From NCBI GenBank assembly GCA_905331475.1, contig CAJNYU010004515.1, positions 1 through 64,000 of the forward strand: a stretch of DNA of 64,000 nt, read 5' to 3'. The notes under the pieces were generated by a model. That model ran no database searches, had not been told where the DNA came from, and saw only the letters and a program-made list of their open reading frames with translations. Positions 1 through 12,258 of this stretch are shown here, piece after piece. The position numbers and the translations under genes are program-made. Each line of letters begins with the position of its first letter. The stretch's first letter is position 1. Source of the DNA: Rotaria socialis (lineage: Eukaryota; Rotifera; Eurotatoria; Philodinida; Philodinidae).

Positions 1-704
1 GTATTTTAATATTCTATCTTGTTGAGAAATTTAAATACACACACATACACGTGTGTAACAAATAAAATAAAGAATGTTATGTTATTGAACAGTTGTACAT
101 CTGGTCTTTGCCTGATGAGAAGCTCAAGTTTGGATAGTTATTATAACTGTCATATGAAATCGTTGGATGAATTTATATTTGAATATTATGATTAACACTA
201 AGATTAGTGAATGAAATAACGAACCAAACAATTATTTAACCAGTTTCTAATATTTAGACACACAATAACAATAACAATTACTGACACACATTTTGAGCCT
301 GTTATGGGACAATAGCGATATCATTTGTGTACAAATGTTTCTATCCGATATTCTCTTGAACGATGATGTTTCTGTAGTTTATGTTCATCGAGAGAGAGAG
401 AGAGACATCTATGCCATTATGGAGTTCTCCTTTGACCTACACATTCGATTTTGAGTGACTTCTATAAAAATAAATGCGGAGACATCAGATTTGCATCCGA
501 TTGTTGTGTGCACAAAATGTCATGACAATTGGATGCGGCTTTCAAGAGTTATTGTGTTAGCGGATGGACACACTGACCGAATCTAGAGTGTACTCACTTT
601 TTGGGTACACAAAGAGAAACCATTGCTCTTTTTCAAGTTTATTTCTATATAAAACTAATATAACAAAAAAGAAAAAGAGAAAGAAAAAGCTATTTTGTTT
701 TCTT
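1..704. other. Non-coding flank downstream of the PPR-DYW gene
   Basis: No supported gene was found here. The stretch is AT-rich and has a short AG microsatellite near 390-406. Open frames at 557-851 overlap the end of the PPR gene and are shadows or read-through of it. Confidence 0.6.
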
Positions 705-860
705 TTAGAAATAGTCATTACACGAGCACTGTCCATTTTTATAGAAGTGATGTATACGATTTGCATCGCGAACGATTATTTCACATTGAAGAATAGCAGC
801 TATCAGTTTTGTAGAACGATCTATGAAAGAGAAAATTTTAAATTAAATTAAAACTATTGA

Positions 861-924
861 AATCATCACATACGACGATCGCCACATACGATAATCACCA
901 CATACGACAATCACCACAAATACG
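861..924 (-). repeat. Four 16-bp tandem units spanning an exon-intron junction
   Basis: Four consecutive 16-bp units (861-876, 877-892, 893-908, 909-924) straddle the last splice donor of the PPR-DYW gene. On the minus strand units one to three each carry a GTATGTG donor-like sequence, at 873, 889 and 905. Only the donor at 905 joins CGDC in frame to [10 protein letters not shown] of the final exon. Confidence 0.8.
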
Positions 925-984
925 AAAATTTTTTACCATTTGTAGTTTTGATGCGTTAGGATTCGCAACGAAACCCCATGCAAT

Positions 985-1274
985 CCCAGGTCGAACAGTA
1001 CGGTCCGTATACGGCCATTGACGGTTACTTTACGACTATTTTACGGGCGAAATTTTGCCGTAATATCTGGCGCAGTAATACGGACCGTATTATCATGAGA
1101 GTACGGAGCGCAAACAGCCGTAAACCATGAAAATTCAGTCCCGTTTACGGTGCCGTATTACTGCGCCAGGTATTACGGGCAAATATGGCCTATGTACTGC
1201 CGTAAAGATACCGTTTTGACATCGTTTACCGTCGACAAACAGACCGTAAACGAGTCCGTTTTGATCAACGTGGG
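985..1274. mobile_element. 290-bp MITE (CCCAGGTCGAAC family) inside the DYW exon
   Basis: The ends are CCCAGGTCGAACA on the left and, inverted, CCCACGTTGATCA on the right. The interior is full of CCGTATACGG/CCGTAAAC-like palindromic words. An AT dinucleotide flanks both sides (983-984 and 1275-1276). Deleting the element with one AT joins the flanking codons in frame as ERLAI-AWGF, the expected DYW-domain sequence, so both boundaries are fixed to the base. It has no coding capacity. A second copy lies at 24072-24356. The superfamily is not recognised. Confidence 0.85.
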
Positions 1275-4200
1275 ATGGCAAGTCTTTCACTGTGCCCACA
1301 AAGAACTGACTCAACGGTTTCATCTTCATCCAATATGCGTGTGATCCAACTTCAATCATATTGATGACGATATTTAATGATTTCATTTGATATTTTTTCA
1401 CCTTCCGCATAGATTTCATTTGATCGAGGATGGGATCGATCATGAGCTCGAAATGTCTACAAAAATGATTTCATATTATATGTGTAGATGATAAATAGGA
1501 TAACTGTTGACTTACATAGAGTTGTCCATCGACTGTAATCCACGTGAGACCGACTTTTTTCTTGGTACCTGATTTGTAAATTTCCAATCTAATATCTGAT
1601 GCTTTGTCAATTTCACCGGATGACGCATAAGTATTAGCAAGAAGAACTGCAGCTGAAATTAATGGATCCTTTTTTTCAAGAAAAAGCTTTTTCATTCGAT
1701 CGTAAATATTTTGTGATAAATAAACATTCTTCGCATTTCGAGCACCTGACAGCAATGCCACTAAAAATATGATTTAGAAATAAAATGAGATTTTATTGTG
1801 TATCAAAATCCCATTAGTAAAATATAATGATTGTCTATTTGGGACATATTTCAAAAGAAAGAAGGAACAATAGTTTCGCTTTGAAAGGTAAATTCAAGTT
1901 TTTTATTCTGTAATTTTGTTTTCAAATCGAAGTTTTATTATTTATTGTTTAAAATGTGTTAATAATCAAAACATTGCCTAGTGTTGATCATTTATTTGAT
2001 ATTATTCGTTCTCTTTTATATCAATATGCACACACATATGTTCAGTTAATTAAAAAAGACGACAGAATATTCGGTTGATTAAATGCATATTGATACACAC
2101 TGGTCGTATTCCTATAAGTCTAATACTACAAAATAAAGTAAAATAACTTTTTAGTTTTTATCGAATTCATGAATTTGGACAATTGTACTGAACCACAATA
2201 ATAAAAGAAATTAAAATTCACATAGCCTGTTATGAGAAGAAACTTTATCTCGTGCAGAACACACACAGATTTTAAAGTTTTCGTTGCCTTTTTCATAACG
2301 AGTGCTCTAATATTAGTATTCTTGAAAAGGACAAGCATAAAAATTTGTATGTACGTAGAAAAAGATTTTGTCGACATAATCAATTGTATGACTTTAAAAA
2401 ATGTCGTGAATTCGCCAGTTTACTCGTCTAGAAATATTTTCAGACCACCTGGGCCTGGTCTGTCTGAAATTTCTTCATCGACTACAACTTTGATATGTTT
2501 AGAACAGCTAAAATTGATTAAACTTTAGATCTGATTCTTTTCTTGCTGATAATCAATAGAAAGCGTTTAATTTATTATTGTTGTAGCAATATACTGATTG
2601 AATGATACTAACTATACATCGTTGACTCTGGTGAATGATTACGTTCATATTCATCAATTAATTCTTGTGCTTGCTCAAAAGCCGATGCACGACTAAGACA
2701 ATCGATCTAAATTAACACAGACACGGAAAATTATTTAAATCTATCAAAACAATTGTTTCTCATATACCATTGTAGAATAAATTCTCACTGTTTTCATTTC
2801 AATATTTTTAAAAATGAGACGAGCTTCACCAACAAGCCCTGAATGGGAGCATGCATTCAGGGCACAAACATAAGTTGCTTCATGTAGAAATTCTCGTGGT
2901 ATCTGATGAAAAAGTGCAATTGCTTGCATACCCATTCCATTTAAACCATAAGAATTAACTGATTATGGAAAAAAAACTGATTAAAATTTTTTGTAGAAAC
3001 GTTTTTATTAAAACAAACCCATGGCTGTGTATTGGATAATATTTGGTTGGCGAATCTTATCAAAAATTAGCTTCGCTTCATCGACAGATCCAACTTTTCC
3101 CTAAAACGATTGTTTTAAAACCACAAAAGATTAGAAACAACTTTATTGGAACTCACCCACAGATCGATTAATGCACTTCGAATTTTACTTTCAACAAGTA
3201 AAGAATCGGGAATTTGTTTAAAAATTGATTGAGCTTTGGAGTAGTCACCTATTTGTGATACTGCTTTTATAGAACTCAAATAAATAGGTATACTTGATTG
3301 AATATCATCCAATTTCATTTGATTTAAAAGAATTTTATTCACGTCTGTAGGATTTTTTAATTCATTGAAAAGTTCGATTGTTTTTTGAGCTAGATCATTT
3401 TCTACGTAACCTGGAAAAAAAATAAATGGCTGTCAATATGTTATGAAATCATACTGAGGAAGGACGCTGATCATGGCCAACAACAACAATGCAAAAATAC
3501 TTAGAACGAAATGAATCGTTGGGACATAACCAATTCAACGTTATCATAAATATTTAAACGATTGATACCTTTCATTATCGCTCCATACATTGGTAATACT
3601 TTCTGCTTTGAACTATAAAACAATGATTCGGCATGTGCTACATCTCCACATTTCATTAATGCATCTAATAAAGAAGTCAAAAGGCGTGGATTTGAATAAA
3701 ATGATTTTGGAATTTGCTTTGAGGTTTTTTTCACTAAATCTAATGCTTCTTTTGTTTTCAATTGAGCACAAGCATTAAATAAAATAATCCTATTAACATC
3801 ATCAGGATACTCAATTTCATTGAACAGATCGATGGCTTTTTCAGGTAGATTATTATCTACATAACCTAAACACAGACTTACATGCAATGTACTTATTATA
3901 ATAAAAAAACATGATTCAAACCTTTCATCATTGCTCCATACATTGCTTTCGTTTTTTTTTTTGACATGCCGAATAATGATTCTGCACGAGCAACATCACT
4001 ACATTGCACTTTAATCAAAACAAAAATAGAAGAAAAAAATACTAATCGTTGAGTCTTACTATAAAGATGAATTAATGATGCCAAAATATAATGATCATTG
4101 CTTAAACGCGACGAAATATGACGATGAATAGTTGAACCACTTTGAAGATCACCGATTTGTGCACACGCTTTTAAAGCTTGAGTAATGGTGAAACTGGATA

Positions 4201-4378
4201 ATGTTCCAATATACTTTTCTTTGTGTTCATCGAATAACTCAAGAGTTTTTTTAAACTGTTTCTTGTCGTTGAATAATTTCATTTGAATATTCAGATCAGC
4301 ATCAGATTTTATCGTCATGGGACGTTGCACAAAAACTACTAATGGTGCCGAATGACGTTTGAACAATGCATTTAACAT

Positions 4379-4789
4379 TATTTTTTTTGTTTTCTTTTTA
4401 CTTTCTTCTACTCTAAGAATAAATCCTAGTGGAAAATGATGAGAAGAAGAAGATTTGAGTATTTTGCTATATTTAACCTATTGGATGACAATCAGCAACC
4501 AATGAGAATTAATTGAATCGGAGAAATAGATAGAGTTGTACAATAAATAGATAAAACAATTTAATTGGATTGAATTAGACAGCTATAGTAGTGTCTTTCA
4601 GAAGAAGAAGTTGCTTCATTCAGTCTATGTATAGCGAATGCATTTTTCATAAACGACATATATAAATAGAATCTTTTTTATTAAGCAAGTTCTCCCTATG
4701 ACTCTTTCGGTCCTAAAGAGACAAAATTAATCATTACAACTGTTTACCTCCAAAATTAATAATCTTCGAGTAGGAAATACGATTAAAAA
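4379..4789. other. Upstream region of the PPR-DYW gene
   Basis: AT-rich DNA upstream of the PPR start codon. No promoter element or gene could be identified with confidence. Confidence 0.5.
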
Positions 4790-5482
4790 CACTTTAGGAA
4801 AAGTATTAAAGTTAAAGTGTTTTTACTTTAACTTTAAACTTTAATTAAATTGATTTACTCTAACTTTATTTTTTAAAGTTAAAGTTGATTTTCTTTTTTA
4901 TGCATTCAACTGTCTGGATTGATTGATTGATACTCATTAGACCTTCTGCAACCCGTATGCCGACAAAATAAATGAAAAATAAAGCAATTTAAAACAACTT
5001 TAAACAACTTTATACTTTAATCTTAAAGTTTAAAGTTGTTTAAAGTCATCTGACACTACTTCGTCGCTTCATTTTTTTGCATCTTATACGTTACACAAGT
5101 TGCAAAGGCTCTAACTAGGGATGGCACTTTAACTTTAAATTGACCGTAAAGTACAGAGCTTAAAGTTGATTAAAGTCACACTTAAAATGCTTCTTTTTGG
5201 TGTTTTATCTGTTGCAGAGAGTCTCATAAGCATGAGTAAATACGCCACTACAGTAAAAAGTATTGAAAAGAAGCGTTTAAAGGCGACTTTAAACAACTTT
5301 AAATTTTAAACTTTACGGTTAAAGTAAAGTTAAAGTATCACCCCTAGCTCTAACGAGTATCAATCAATTGGTCTAGGTAGTTATAAACGTAAACGAGAAA
5401 ATTCACTTTAATTAAAGTTTAAGATTGAAGTAAAAACACTTTAACTCTAAAACACTAAAGTAAAGTTAAAGTGCCACCCCTA
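4790..5482. mobile_element. Palindromic hAT-like non-autonomous element, interrupted by a nested MITE
   Basis: The right end reads (inverted) TTAGGGGTGGCACTTTAAC, a hAT-like terminus, and the left part carries the matching arm (AGTTAAAGTGTTTTTACTT). Further in, GATTGATACTCATTAGA on the left pairs with the inverted right-hand GATTGATACTCGTTAGA. Many TTAAAGTTAAAGT words occur throughout. The left terminus is eroded, so 4790 is approximate. No coding capacity. Confidence 0.65.
5116..5346. mobile_element. 231-bp hAT-type MITE with perfect 8-bp target duplication
   Basis: The termini are TAGGGATGGCACTTTAACTT and, inverted, TAGGGGTGATACTTTAACTT. The flanking octamer GCTCTAAC is identical at 5108-5115 and 5347-5354. 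An 8-bp duplication is the hAT signature. It is inserted in the larger element of the same sequence family at 4790-5482, so it is younger than that element. Confidence 0.9.
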
Positions 5483-8400
5483 ACTGTGACCCGTAATTGC
5501 TAATAATTGCGACGTAATTCCGCGCAGTTGTGATAAAATTTTCGCAGTTTTGCGTATCTGGGTCGCATCTCTTCATAGTTATAGATCGCATTCAGATCGC
5601 AGTTCTTAAGATATATCATAGATATAATGAGTGAACATCAATTAGCTCATAATGATTAGACTTATGTTTGTTTTCTTTCAATTTTATTATATTTTCGTTA
5701 CAAAAATATCATATACATAAAATTATCAATCACACGACTCTCACTCAAATAACTAATAATGCACCCAATTCATCTATACAAATTTCACACATGTACAAAT
5801 ACAAGAGAATATACATAAAAAAATATCTAGTATTTTTTCATAAGAGAAACAATAGATAATAGAGCATTAAAGTGTTAAAATAAACAATATGTTAACACAG
5901 AAGTTTATTTCATACTAGCAAATAATCGAGAAAATTTTAAAACAAAGTATCAATTAGAATTTAATTATCTACGTGTTTGTTCGCTGATTCATTTCTTCTT
6001 TTTTTCCATTAATGGTTCGACGCTTCGCCAATATCATATTATGTGGGTGTCAGTTTTTGCTGATGAATAGAAACGCATCCACATCCACACACCCACACCC
6101 TCAAGATCTTCTGTATTGAAAATATTTGAACTACAGTAGTGATCAAGTGTCGATTAGATTTATGTTCCAAAGGACTTTTTATTGCCTAATTATTCGATTT
6201 TAGTCTACATCAATTTCCGAAATAAGATTCAAGCATGTGTACAAGCTGTTGGGGTGAAATACATATATGTTAAAAATGTTTAAAAATCTTGCCGAAAAGA
6301 AAGCCATGTAAATCATATTGAACGGAAATAAATTTCGAAATAGACAAAAAAAAGCGAAATATTGTTTTTGGATAGAAGAGAGATCTATGGCAGGGATAGT
6401 GCAGATAAAAAAAAAGATGAAAATCCTCGAAATTTTGTTTATTCAATCAAAAGGACAATTTTGAAATATGATCAAACTTTCAATTCATGATGAAAATGAA
6501 GAACATTTTGTGTTAGGAAACTAGACAAAAATTTGCTCAGAATTTCACTAATTCATTGCATCGCTTTTATTTTAGACAAAGTATTGCCCATGATTCACAA
6601 ATATTTTATTCATAACATGGAGTGCTAATAGACGGTATATCGTCGAAGAGAATGTTTTTAATAATTTAGTAAAATTCAGAGGGTTGCATTTTCAATAAAT
6701 TACTACAGTTTTATCTAAAAGTGAACGATGCTTAAGGAACAGAGTTCCAGTGGACAATAATATATCCGCAGCGAAGTACAACAAAGTTAGAATGACTTTA
6801 CGAATAAATAGTATACTTATTTAATTGAGAGTTGAGGATCATAACTTGTGGAAACATCCTTCATGTGATAAGGAGAAGAAATGTTAATCTATGAAAAATT
6901 CTTAGCTACTAGACATACATTATAATGATTAGAGGAAGAATTTTGAAATAAATATCTAAATATCATTACGAATATTTCATGAAACAAAGCCAACAATTTT
7001 CGTCAACTCATGATTTGTTGACTCGTGAAACATAAAATGTAACAACTATTTTATTTCCGAATTGAAAAATATATTTATTTTTTAGCTGGAATTCAGAATA
7101 GTAGAAAATTTTAGTTAGACAAAATCAATAGTATAGCTCATGTACAATTCTAAACTATCTCAATGTTGAGTATTATGTACATTCAGTAAGAATCTTTCAA
7201 TTTAAATGCCAAGTTTATTTATAATTATCATCCAAATTTATTCTAACTTAAGAAAATAACTTAATTGGAAACCACTTTAACTTTGCAGATTTCAAGTCTC
7301 TTCTAAATACATCATTTATTTTTAGTAATTGCTCAATGCCTGCAAAATAAGAGCTCAATAACTCGATGTCAAGAATATTACAGTGGCTATCACGTATTTC
7401 ACTGTTGACTATCTAGAATTTAATAAGTGCTTCGTGCAGAAGTAGCTCCGTATAATAGATAAATATGCTGAAAAAAGGAAGTTATTTTTATTGTTTTCAA
7501 TGCTTCTGAGAGCAATTGCACACCGTTATCGCCGATATTTTTGTCCATACCAAGATGTGAAAATGGGTCAATTTAATACTTGATTTTATGCCATTGTTCG
7601 CTTTATCTGAATGCTCATAAATCTTAATGTTTGAACAGTAGAGAAACAGATGCAAAAAGAACGACAACAACAACAAACCCATTGATTGGAAGTCGATATC
7701 AGAATTTTCCGATCAATTGATTGTCTTTCAAACTTTTGCATCTGACATATATCCGTTCTTGACGGAGTCGTCTGCAAAAGTGAGGGTCAGTCTTATTAAT
7801 ATAACTTCATCAGTTTTCATTCTATCAATCTATTCTTTTTTTCAATAGATTCCATACCCAATTTGACAGAAGATGTGTGTTAAAAGCTGCTCCGTAGAAA
7901 CTCGAAGAGAAGAAAGTCAGCATATAAGAACGGACTAACTGACTAAGCTCTTTTTCAATAAACTGAATAATGATCTGCACAGCCAAGCTGGAACATTTTC
8001 TAAGACTCGAAGAAAATTTTAGAAAAAGCGAAAATGCATTTAAAAATGAGCCAGTGGCATGTATTCTAAGTATCTAAAATGTAGATCTTTTTTTTTGTCA
8101 TATAATTTCCATGCGAAACATTAGTCTGCAAAATCGACACGGAGATGATCTTAAAACTCGATACATTGATGCAGTCACCATTTTAGCGCATGAGATTTTT
8201 TGCTTGATCTTACGTTTGAGAATACTCAGCTTTTAATATTGAATGGAGCTTCAGTTTACGTCATTCCTAGAAGTTTCTCATTTCCTATATAATCAGCCAC
8301 TTTTAAGATATTAAAAATATGTTATGATAATAATGAAACTGAAAAAAACATATGCTTAAATAATAATGTTATTGTATTAGAATATTTAGATTGAAGAACT

Positions 8401-8900
8401 TGAAGTGTCTTGAAAACGAGGACAAAGGATTTGTTGCAGAGTTGAAGAAATTATTACATACTTACGAATTAAAATCTGCAAGAAAATCTGCATGTATTTT
8501 GTCAATCTTCGAACTATTTCATGTAGATGACATCATTTTTTGCAAAGGAATTTCTGTAGTAAATAAACCTCAATTCTCAATACAAAAATTTTCTTCGATG
8601 AACATCAAGTATAAAATTAATTGATACAAAATTTATTCAAGTTAAATGTCATTGCATTGCTAATAGATACTCGAGAGGTTAAAGAGTTCTGTTCTTTCCT
8701 AAAAGAAATTTGATTCCAAAAGAGAAAGTAAAGATTTCATTGTTATTTTTGGAAAAATAGAGAAATGACCTGTGAAATGACATCTTGTAATGTATGCATA
8801 CATTACAGAAGCTACTTTTTTTGCCGACTCCTTCTCTTTGGGATTTTTAGAGATGCAGCAATCCGTGTTTATATTTCAATGTGAAGACTTTGATAATTTT
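5483..8900. other. Long AT-rich intergenic stretch without recognisable genes
   Basis: About 3.4 kb with short, compositionally random frames only. A G/C-skewed patch at 6080-6104 (CCACACACCCACACCC) is the only conspicuous word. The frame at 8391-8624 (77 codons) has no recognisable motif and was not accepted. Confidence 0.6.
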
Positions 8901-8914
8901 GAAGATGAAAGAGA

Positions 8915-9470
8915 GTGTGGGTGTGGATCATAAAAGAAGACAAACACCCAGATCCAGACCTACACTCACACCCTCTAGTCTGCAGCAAAATAGCAGCTTA
9001 TGCAAAGAAATGGAAACAGCCAATAAACGTACAGAAAACAGTAGCTCAGATTTTCTACAAACAGATCAAGCGACCTGAAATAAAGATACATATGGAGGGA
9101 TATCAACTACAAATAGTTAACGCATTCAAATATTTAGGATTTAGGCGGGCGAGCAAAATGCCTTTGAAACCTACAATCGACCTATGTCTAGAAGGGTGTG
9201 GAGAAGGCCTTAGTCAAACTGAAGTGGTTGAATAAAGGTAGAACAATATCGGTTCACGTTTTGAGAAAATGCTTTTTTTGCCTATGTCTTTCCACACTTT
9301 GCGTGGATATTTCCCCTTCTATTCATTTCTCCCGAAACCACATGGAAGTGTTTGTTAAAAGGTATTTAAACAAAAGATTACAAAAAAATCTACAAGACAG
9401 ATCTAGGATTGGGATGGATTTAAAAAGAGGGAAAAAGACTCGTTAGGACATTTCTTCAGGCAAAAAAGAG
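8915..9470 (+). pseudogene. Non-LTR retrotransposon reverse-transcriptase fragment
   Basis: Translation across at least one frameshift near 9195 gives a LINE-type RT thumb/connection region. Key pieces are KWKQPINVQKTVAQIFYKQI, GYQLQIVNAFKYLGF, KPTIDLCLE, and then in the next frame KALVKLKWLNKGRTISVH. The YLGF segment is typical of RT genes of non-LTR elements. No catalytic YxDD block, endonuclease or poly(A) tail was found, so this is a 5'- and 3'-truncated relic. The clade could not be decided. Confidence 0.7.
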
Positions 9471-10117
9471 TAAAAAAACTTAATTAAGAGACACGATACG
9501 TTACCGATTAAATGGCTGAACTTTATATAAGAATAAATGATATATCACACCCTACACGACATCATATAAAATTCAACATTACGGAACACGAAAAATAGAA
9601 TGTTAGGAAATGGCCCAGCTATGGCAATTAGAATCACTTACACTTGTTCTCTTCTCCTTCTCCCTTCCTTTTCTATGTAGGCACTCCAGAGTGTAACATA
9701 AATGAATAAAATATAAATTTTAAAAAGTAAGGATTACTTTTATGATAACAAATATCTTCGTATTTCATTGAATAATCAGAAAGACCACCGCCAACAAAGC
9801 AATATCTCATTTAGGAAAATTTAGCATAAGAAAATGATTGCAACACTGGTATAAAAATCATCGGAGATCAGCAAAAACAATAGAAGAAGATATGTCAAAT
9901 ATTCTAAAGTTTGTAGGTAAAGTTTACATTTTTTTCAATGCAGTACGAATGTTCTCTTTAGCAACGTCCAAATATCGAATAAACCTCGTTAGTTGAAAGA
10001 GAATCTAATGTTTATATTATTCATTATCCTTATCTTTATTTTTATAAAAAAAAATATTGGAGTTACACACACACACAAAGATTATTATCATGTACAACAC
10101 TTTTAGATGTGTATTAA
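9471..10117. other. Intergenic DNA downstream of WIPI
   Basis: AT-rich, with a short CA run near 10064-10078. No gene seen. Confidence 0.5.
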
Positions 10118-12139
10118 TTATTCGTCGTCATATTTTGGCGGTAATGGCAATTTAGGAAAATTCTTGTCGTTTACTGCAGTAGAAAAGGGCTGATCATTCG
10201 ACGGTTTTGCATTTGTCAGTTTCAATGAAACTGAAATAGGAGGAGTTTTATTTCGTATCGTATTTGTTGGAGAAAGTTGTTTAGAACCACCTAATCGAAA
10301 GAATCAATTTTCAAATGATTTGTTTTTAGAAAGAGCTTACCAAGTTAATTTTGTCGATCATTCGTTATTATTGGTTGCGTATTGGCTAAATTTTGAATCA
10401 TATTAAATAGAAGATGTTGACTGATTTGTTTACATTCCCCACCTTCATTCGTATTGACTTCATAAACAGACAAAACACCATCATAGCCAGCAACAAATAA
10501 TTTTAATGTTTTATTAAAACTGAAAAGATCGAAAATATTTTTCAAAAAAGTAGATTTCTCATATATGATTTACATATTCATTGCAATGGTTGTTTTTGTT
10601 CCTGCTGATTGTGAATGTACACTTGCAAATGCACGATCTTGTGTTAAAACTTCTGTTGTATGTTTCGGTAAATAAGATGCCATGTCACCGAACATACGAG
10701 CAAATGAACCCATCCATGAACTTGCTACTTCTGGAGGCCTTTTAAAAAAATTCAAATAGAATTAATCAAAAGAAAATCATTTCTGTACTTTTCTGTGTGA
10801 TTGACTAATCGAAATATATGTATTGTTTCTGTATTACTTGATGCTGCTAAATACATGGAATCAGGACTGAATGCTAATGAATAGATAGTTGCAACTCTAA
10901 AATATTCTATACTGAGACATATTCTAAGACAAGTTATTCAAGGATACCTTCGAACTCCACGACGAAATTCAAAGAGACACAAACCATCAATACTACTATG
11001 AATACGAATAACTGTTCCCTGGATAAAAGAAAATATGTTTCGTAAAACTATTTCATGTATATTTCGAAAACAAATTACTTTATTCGATGCCGTCGCTATT
11101 TTAGCACCGGCCATATCAAATGCCATTGCAGCAAGTGGACTTTCATGAGCAGCTATGAGGATACCAGGTTTCTAAATAGAATTCAAAAAAAGAAATAAAA
11201 ACGTTTTATATATCTCAAAAAAATCTCTTCTACTAACTAAATTGACTGTATCGAATATTTGTATTTCACCGGTTATTGAACTTCCTGGATATGCTAAATA
11301 AGGATTTTCATCACTGATTGATAATGTACAAAGACCATCACGATTTGACGGTATCTCACGTATTGTATGCAATAATTTCATATCACGCATATTATGAATA
11401 TAAATACTGTCTTCCAAACAAACGACAAGTCTCTAAAAACAAAAAACCAAACAAGCAAATTTCTTGATTTCTTTCAAAAGAAATGAAATTCTGTTTCTTT
11501 ACCGAACGATTAAGTTTAACAGCAAGAATGGTATTGGCAAATGAGTAGGATAATATTTCTGCACCTTTTATGAAATGGCATACTTTTAGTTTGCGTGGCG
11601 CTTGACTACTAACCACTGCAATTAGCGAACTGGAAAATAATCGTTCAATAGTGGAAATTTCGGCATAAGCTAGTAGAGAAAATTAAAATTAAAAAAAGAG
11701 ATAAGCAAATATTTTTTATTTAGATAATGAAATAGATATTTTTTTCTTACGGAGAAGTGGGATATTTATAAAAGGTTTGATCTCTAAATAAATTTAAAGA
11801 ATTAGATTGTGAAAAACTCATCGGCTGATTTTAAGCAATATCATAAATATAGTCATATACATGTATGTATCTAATAGCGATCACTTTTTTTAAATATTTT
11901 GAACAGGCAGCAATTTCTAGCGAAACCAATCAATTTTCTTATTCTTACCACAATTATGAATTTCATCAATTTTATTATCTTGAGAAATGGTAAATAAAGA
12001 ATAAGTAGTTGGTGTACCCATCGCCAACGATCTATAAAAGAAGAGTTTAGAATATTACTTAATTTTTGTTATTAACAAGTTATCGGCTGTCTTACGTGCA
12101 ATCTTGATTAAACGATAAGGTGAGTATTCCGACGTTCAT
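10118..12139 (-). CDS. WIPI2: WIPI/Atg18-family beta-propeller (WIPI2-like)
   Basis: PtdIns3P-binding seven-bladed WD-repeat protein that acts on the phagophore membrane in autophagosome formation. The start is the short exon [15 protein letters not shown] (ATG at 12139-12137), spliced to [20 protein letters not shown], which matches the family N-terminus. Later exons give [65 protein letters not shown], and the diagnostic phosphoinositide-binding FRRG motif in [10 protein letters not shown]. The C-terminal exon ends [16 protein letters not shown] at 10118. Introns are about 50-100 bp. The gene begins about 120 bp after the NPL4 stop on the same strand, with a splice acceptor 26 bases upstream of the ATG, so it may be the downstream gene of an operon. 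WIPI1 versus WIPI2 is a judgement from wording similarity. Confidence 0.88.
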
Positions 12140-12258
12140 TTTTTTTATTAGAAAATAAAATTAATCTAAAATAAAAATAAAATATATTCAATTCTAAATG
12201 ATTGCCTTGGTTTTAATAGTTCAGATTAATTCAAATGATGGCAAATTCCAAAAAAAAA
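12140..12258 (-). promoter_or_regulatory. Intercistronic gap NPL4-WIPI with candidate trans-splice acceptor
   Basis: Only about 120 bp separate the NPL4 stop from the WIPI start. On the minus strand a T-rich tract ends in TTTTATTTTAG (AG at 12167-12166), followed by ATTAATTTTA and then the ATG at 12139. The acceptor has no room for a conventional upstream promoter and donor, which fits spliced-leader addition. Inference only. Confidence 0.5.

Larger units (their letters stand above)
705..4378 (-). pseudogene. PPR-E-DYW protein gene, disrupted in its DYW deaminase domain
   Basis: Pentatricopeptide repeat protein of the plant RNA-editing class; family members bind organellar RNA through the PPR array and deaminate C to U with the DYW domain. 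Visible exons (approximate): 4378-4060, 4009-3922, 3865-3555, 3411-3155, 3103-3019, 2965-2767, 2706-2613, 1760-1516, 1456-906, 820-705. The start MLNALFKRHSAPLVVFVQRP is a plausible mitochondrial presequence. PPR motifs such as SLFYSSKQKVLPMYGAIMKG recur. The E motif YMALLSGARN is rebuilt across the 1761-2612 intron (852 bp, nothing else recognised in it). The DYW domain shows DRSHPRSNEIYAE, the catalytic GHSERLAI (HxE), [21 protein letters not shown] and a CSCNDYF end, so the terminal tripeptide is DYF rather than DYW. Two lesions: an in-frame TGA just before SWITRILDED (about 1360) and a MITE at 985-1274 directly after HSERLAI. Family assignment is certain; inactivity is inferred from the lesions. 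Confidence 0.9.

Noticed and set aside
2232..2528. Small membrane-like protein in the PPR intron
   Set aside because: It lies wholly inside the 852-bp intron defined by the YMALLSG junction and has no family motif.
6080..6104. CCACACACCCACACCC patch (and GTGTGGGTGTGG at 8917) as interstitial telomere repeats
   Set aside because: Similar to a G-rich rotifer telomere unit, but only two to three imperfect units, and neither lies at an end.
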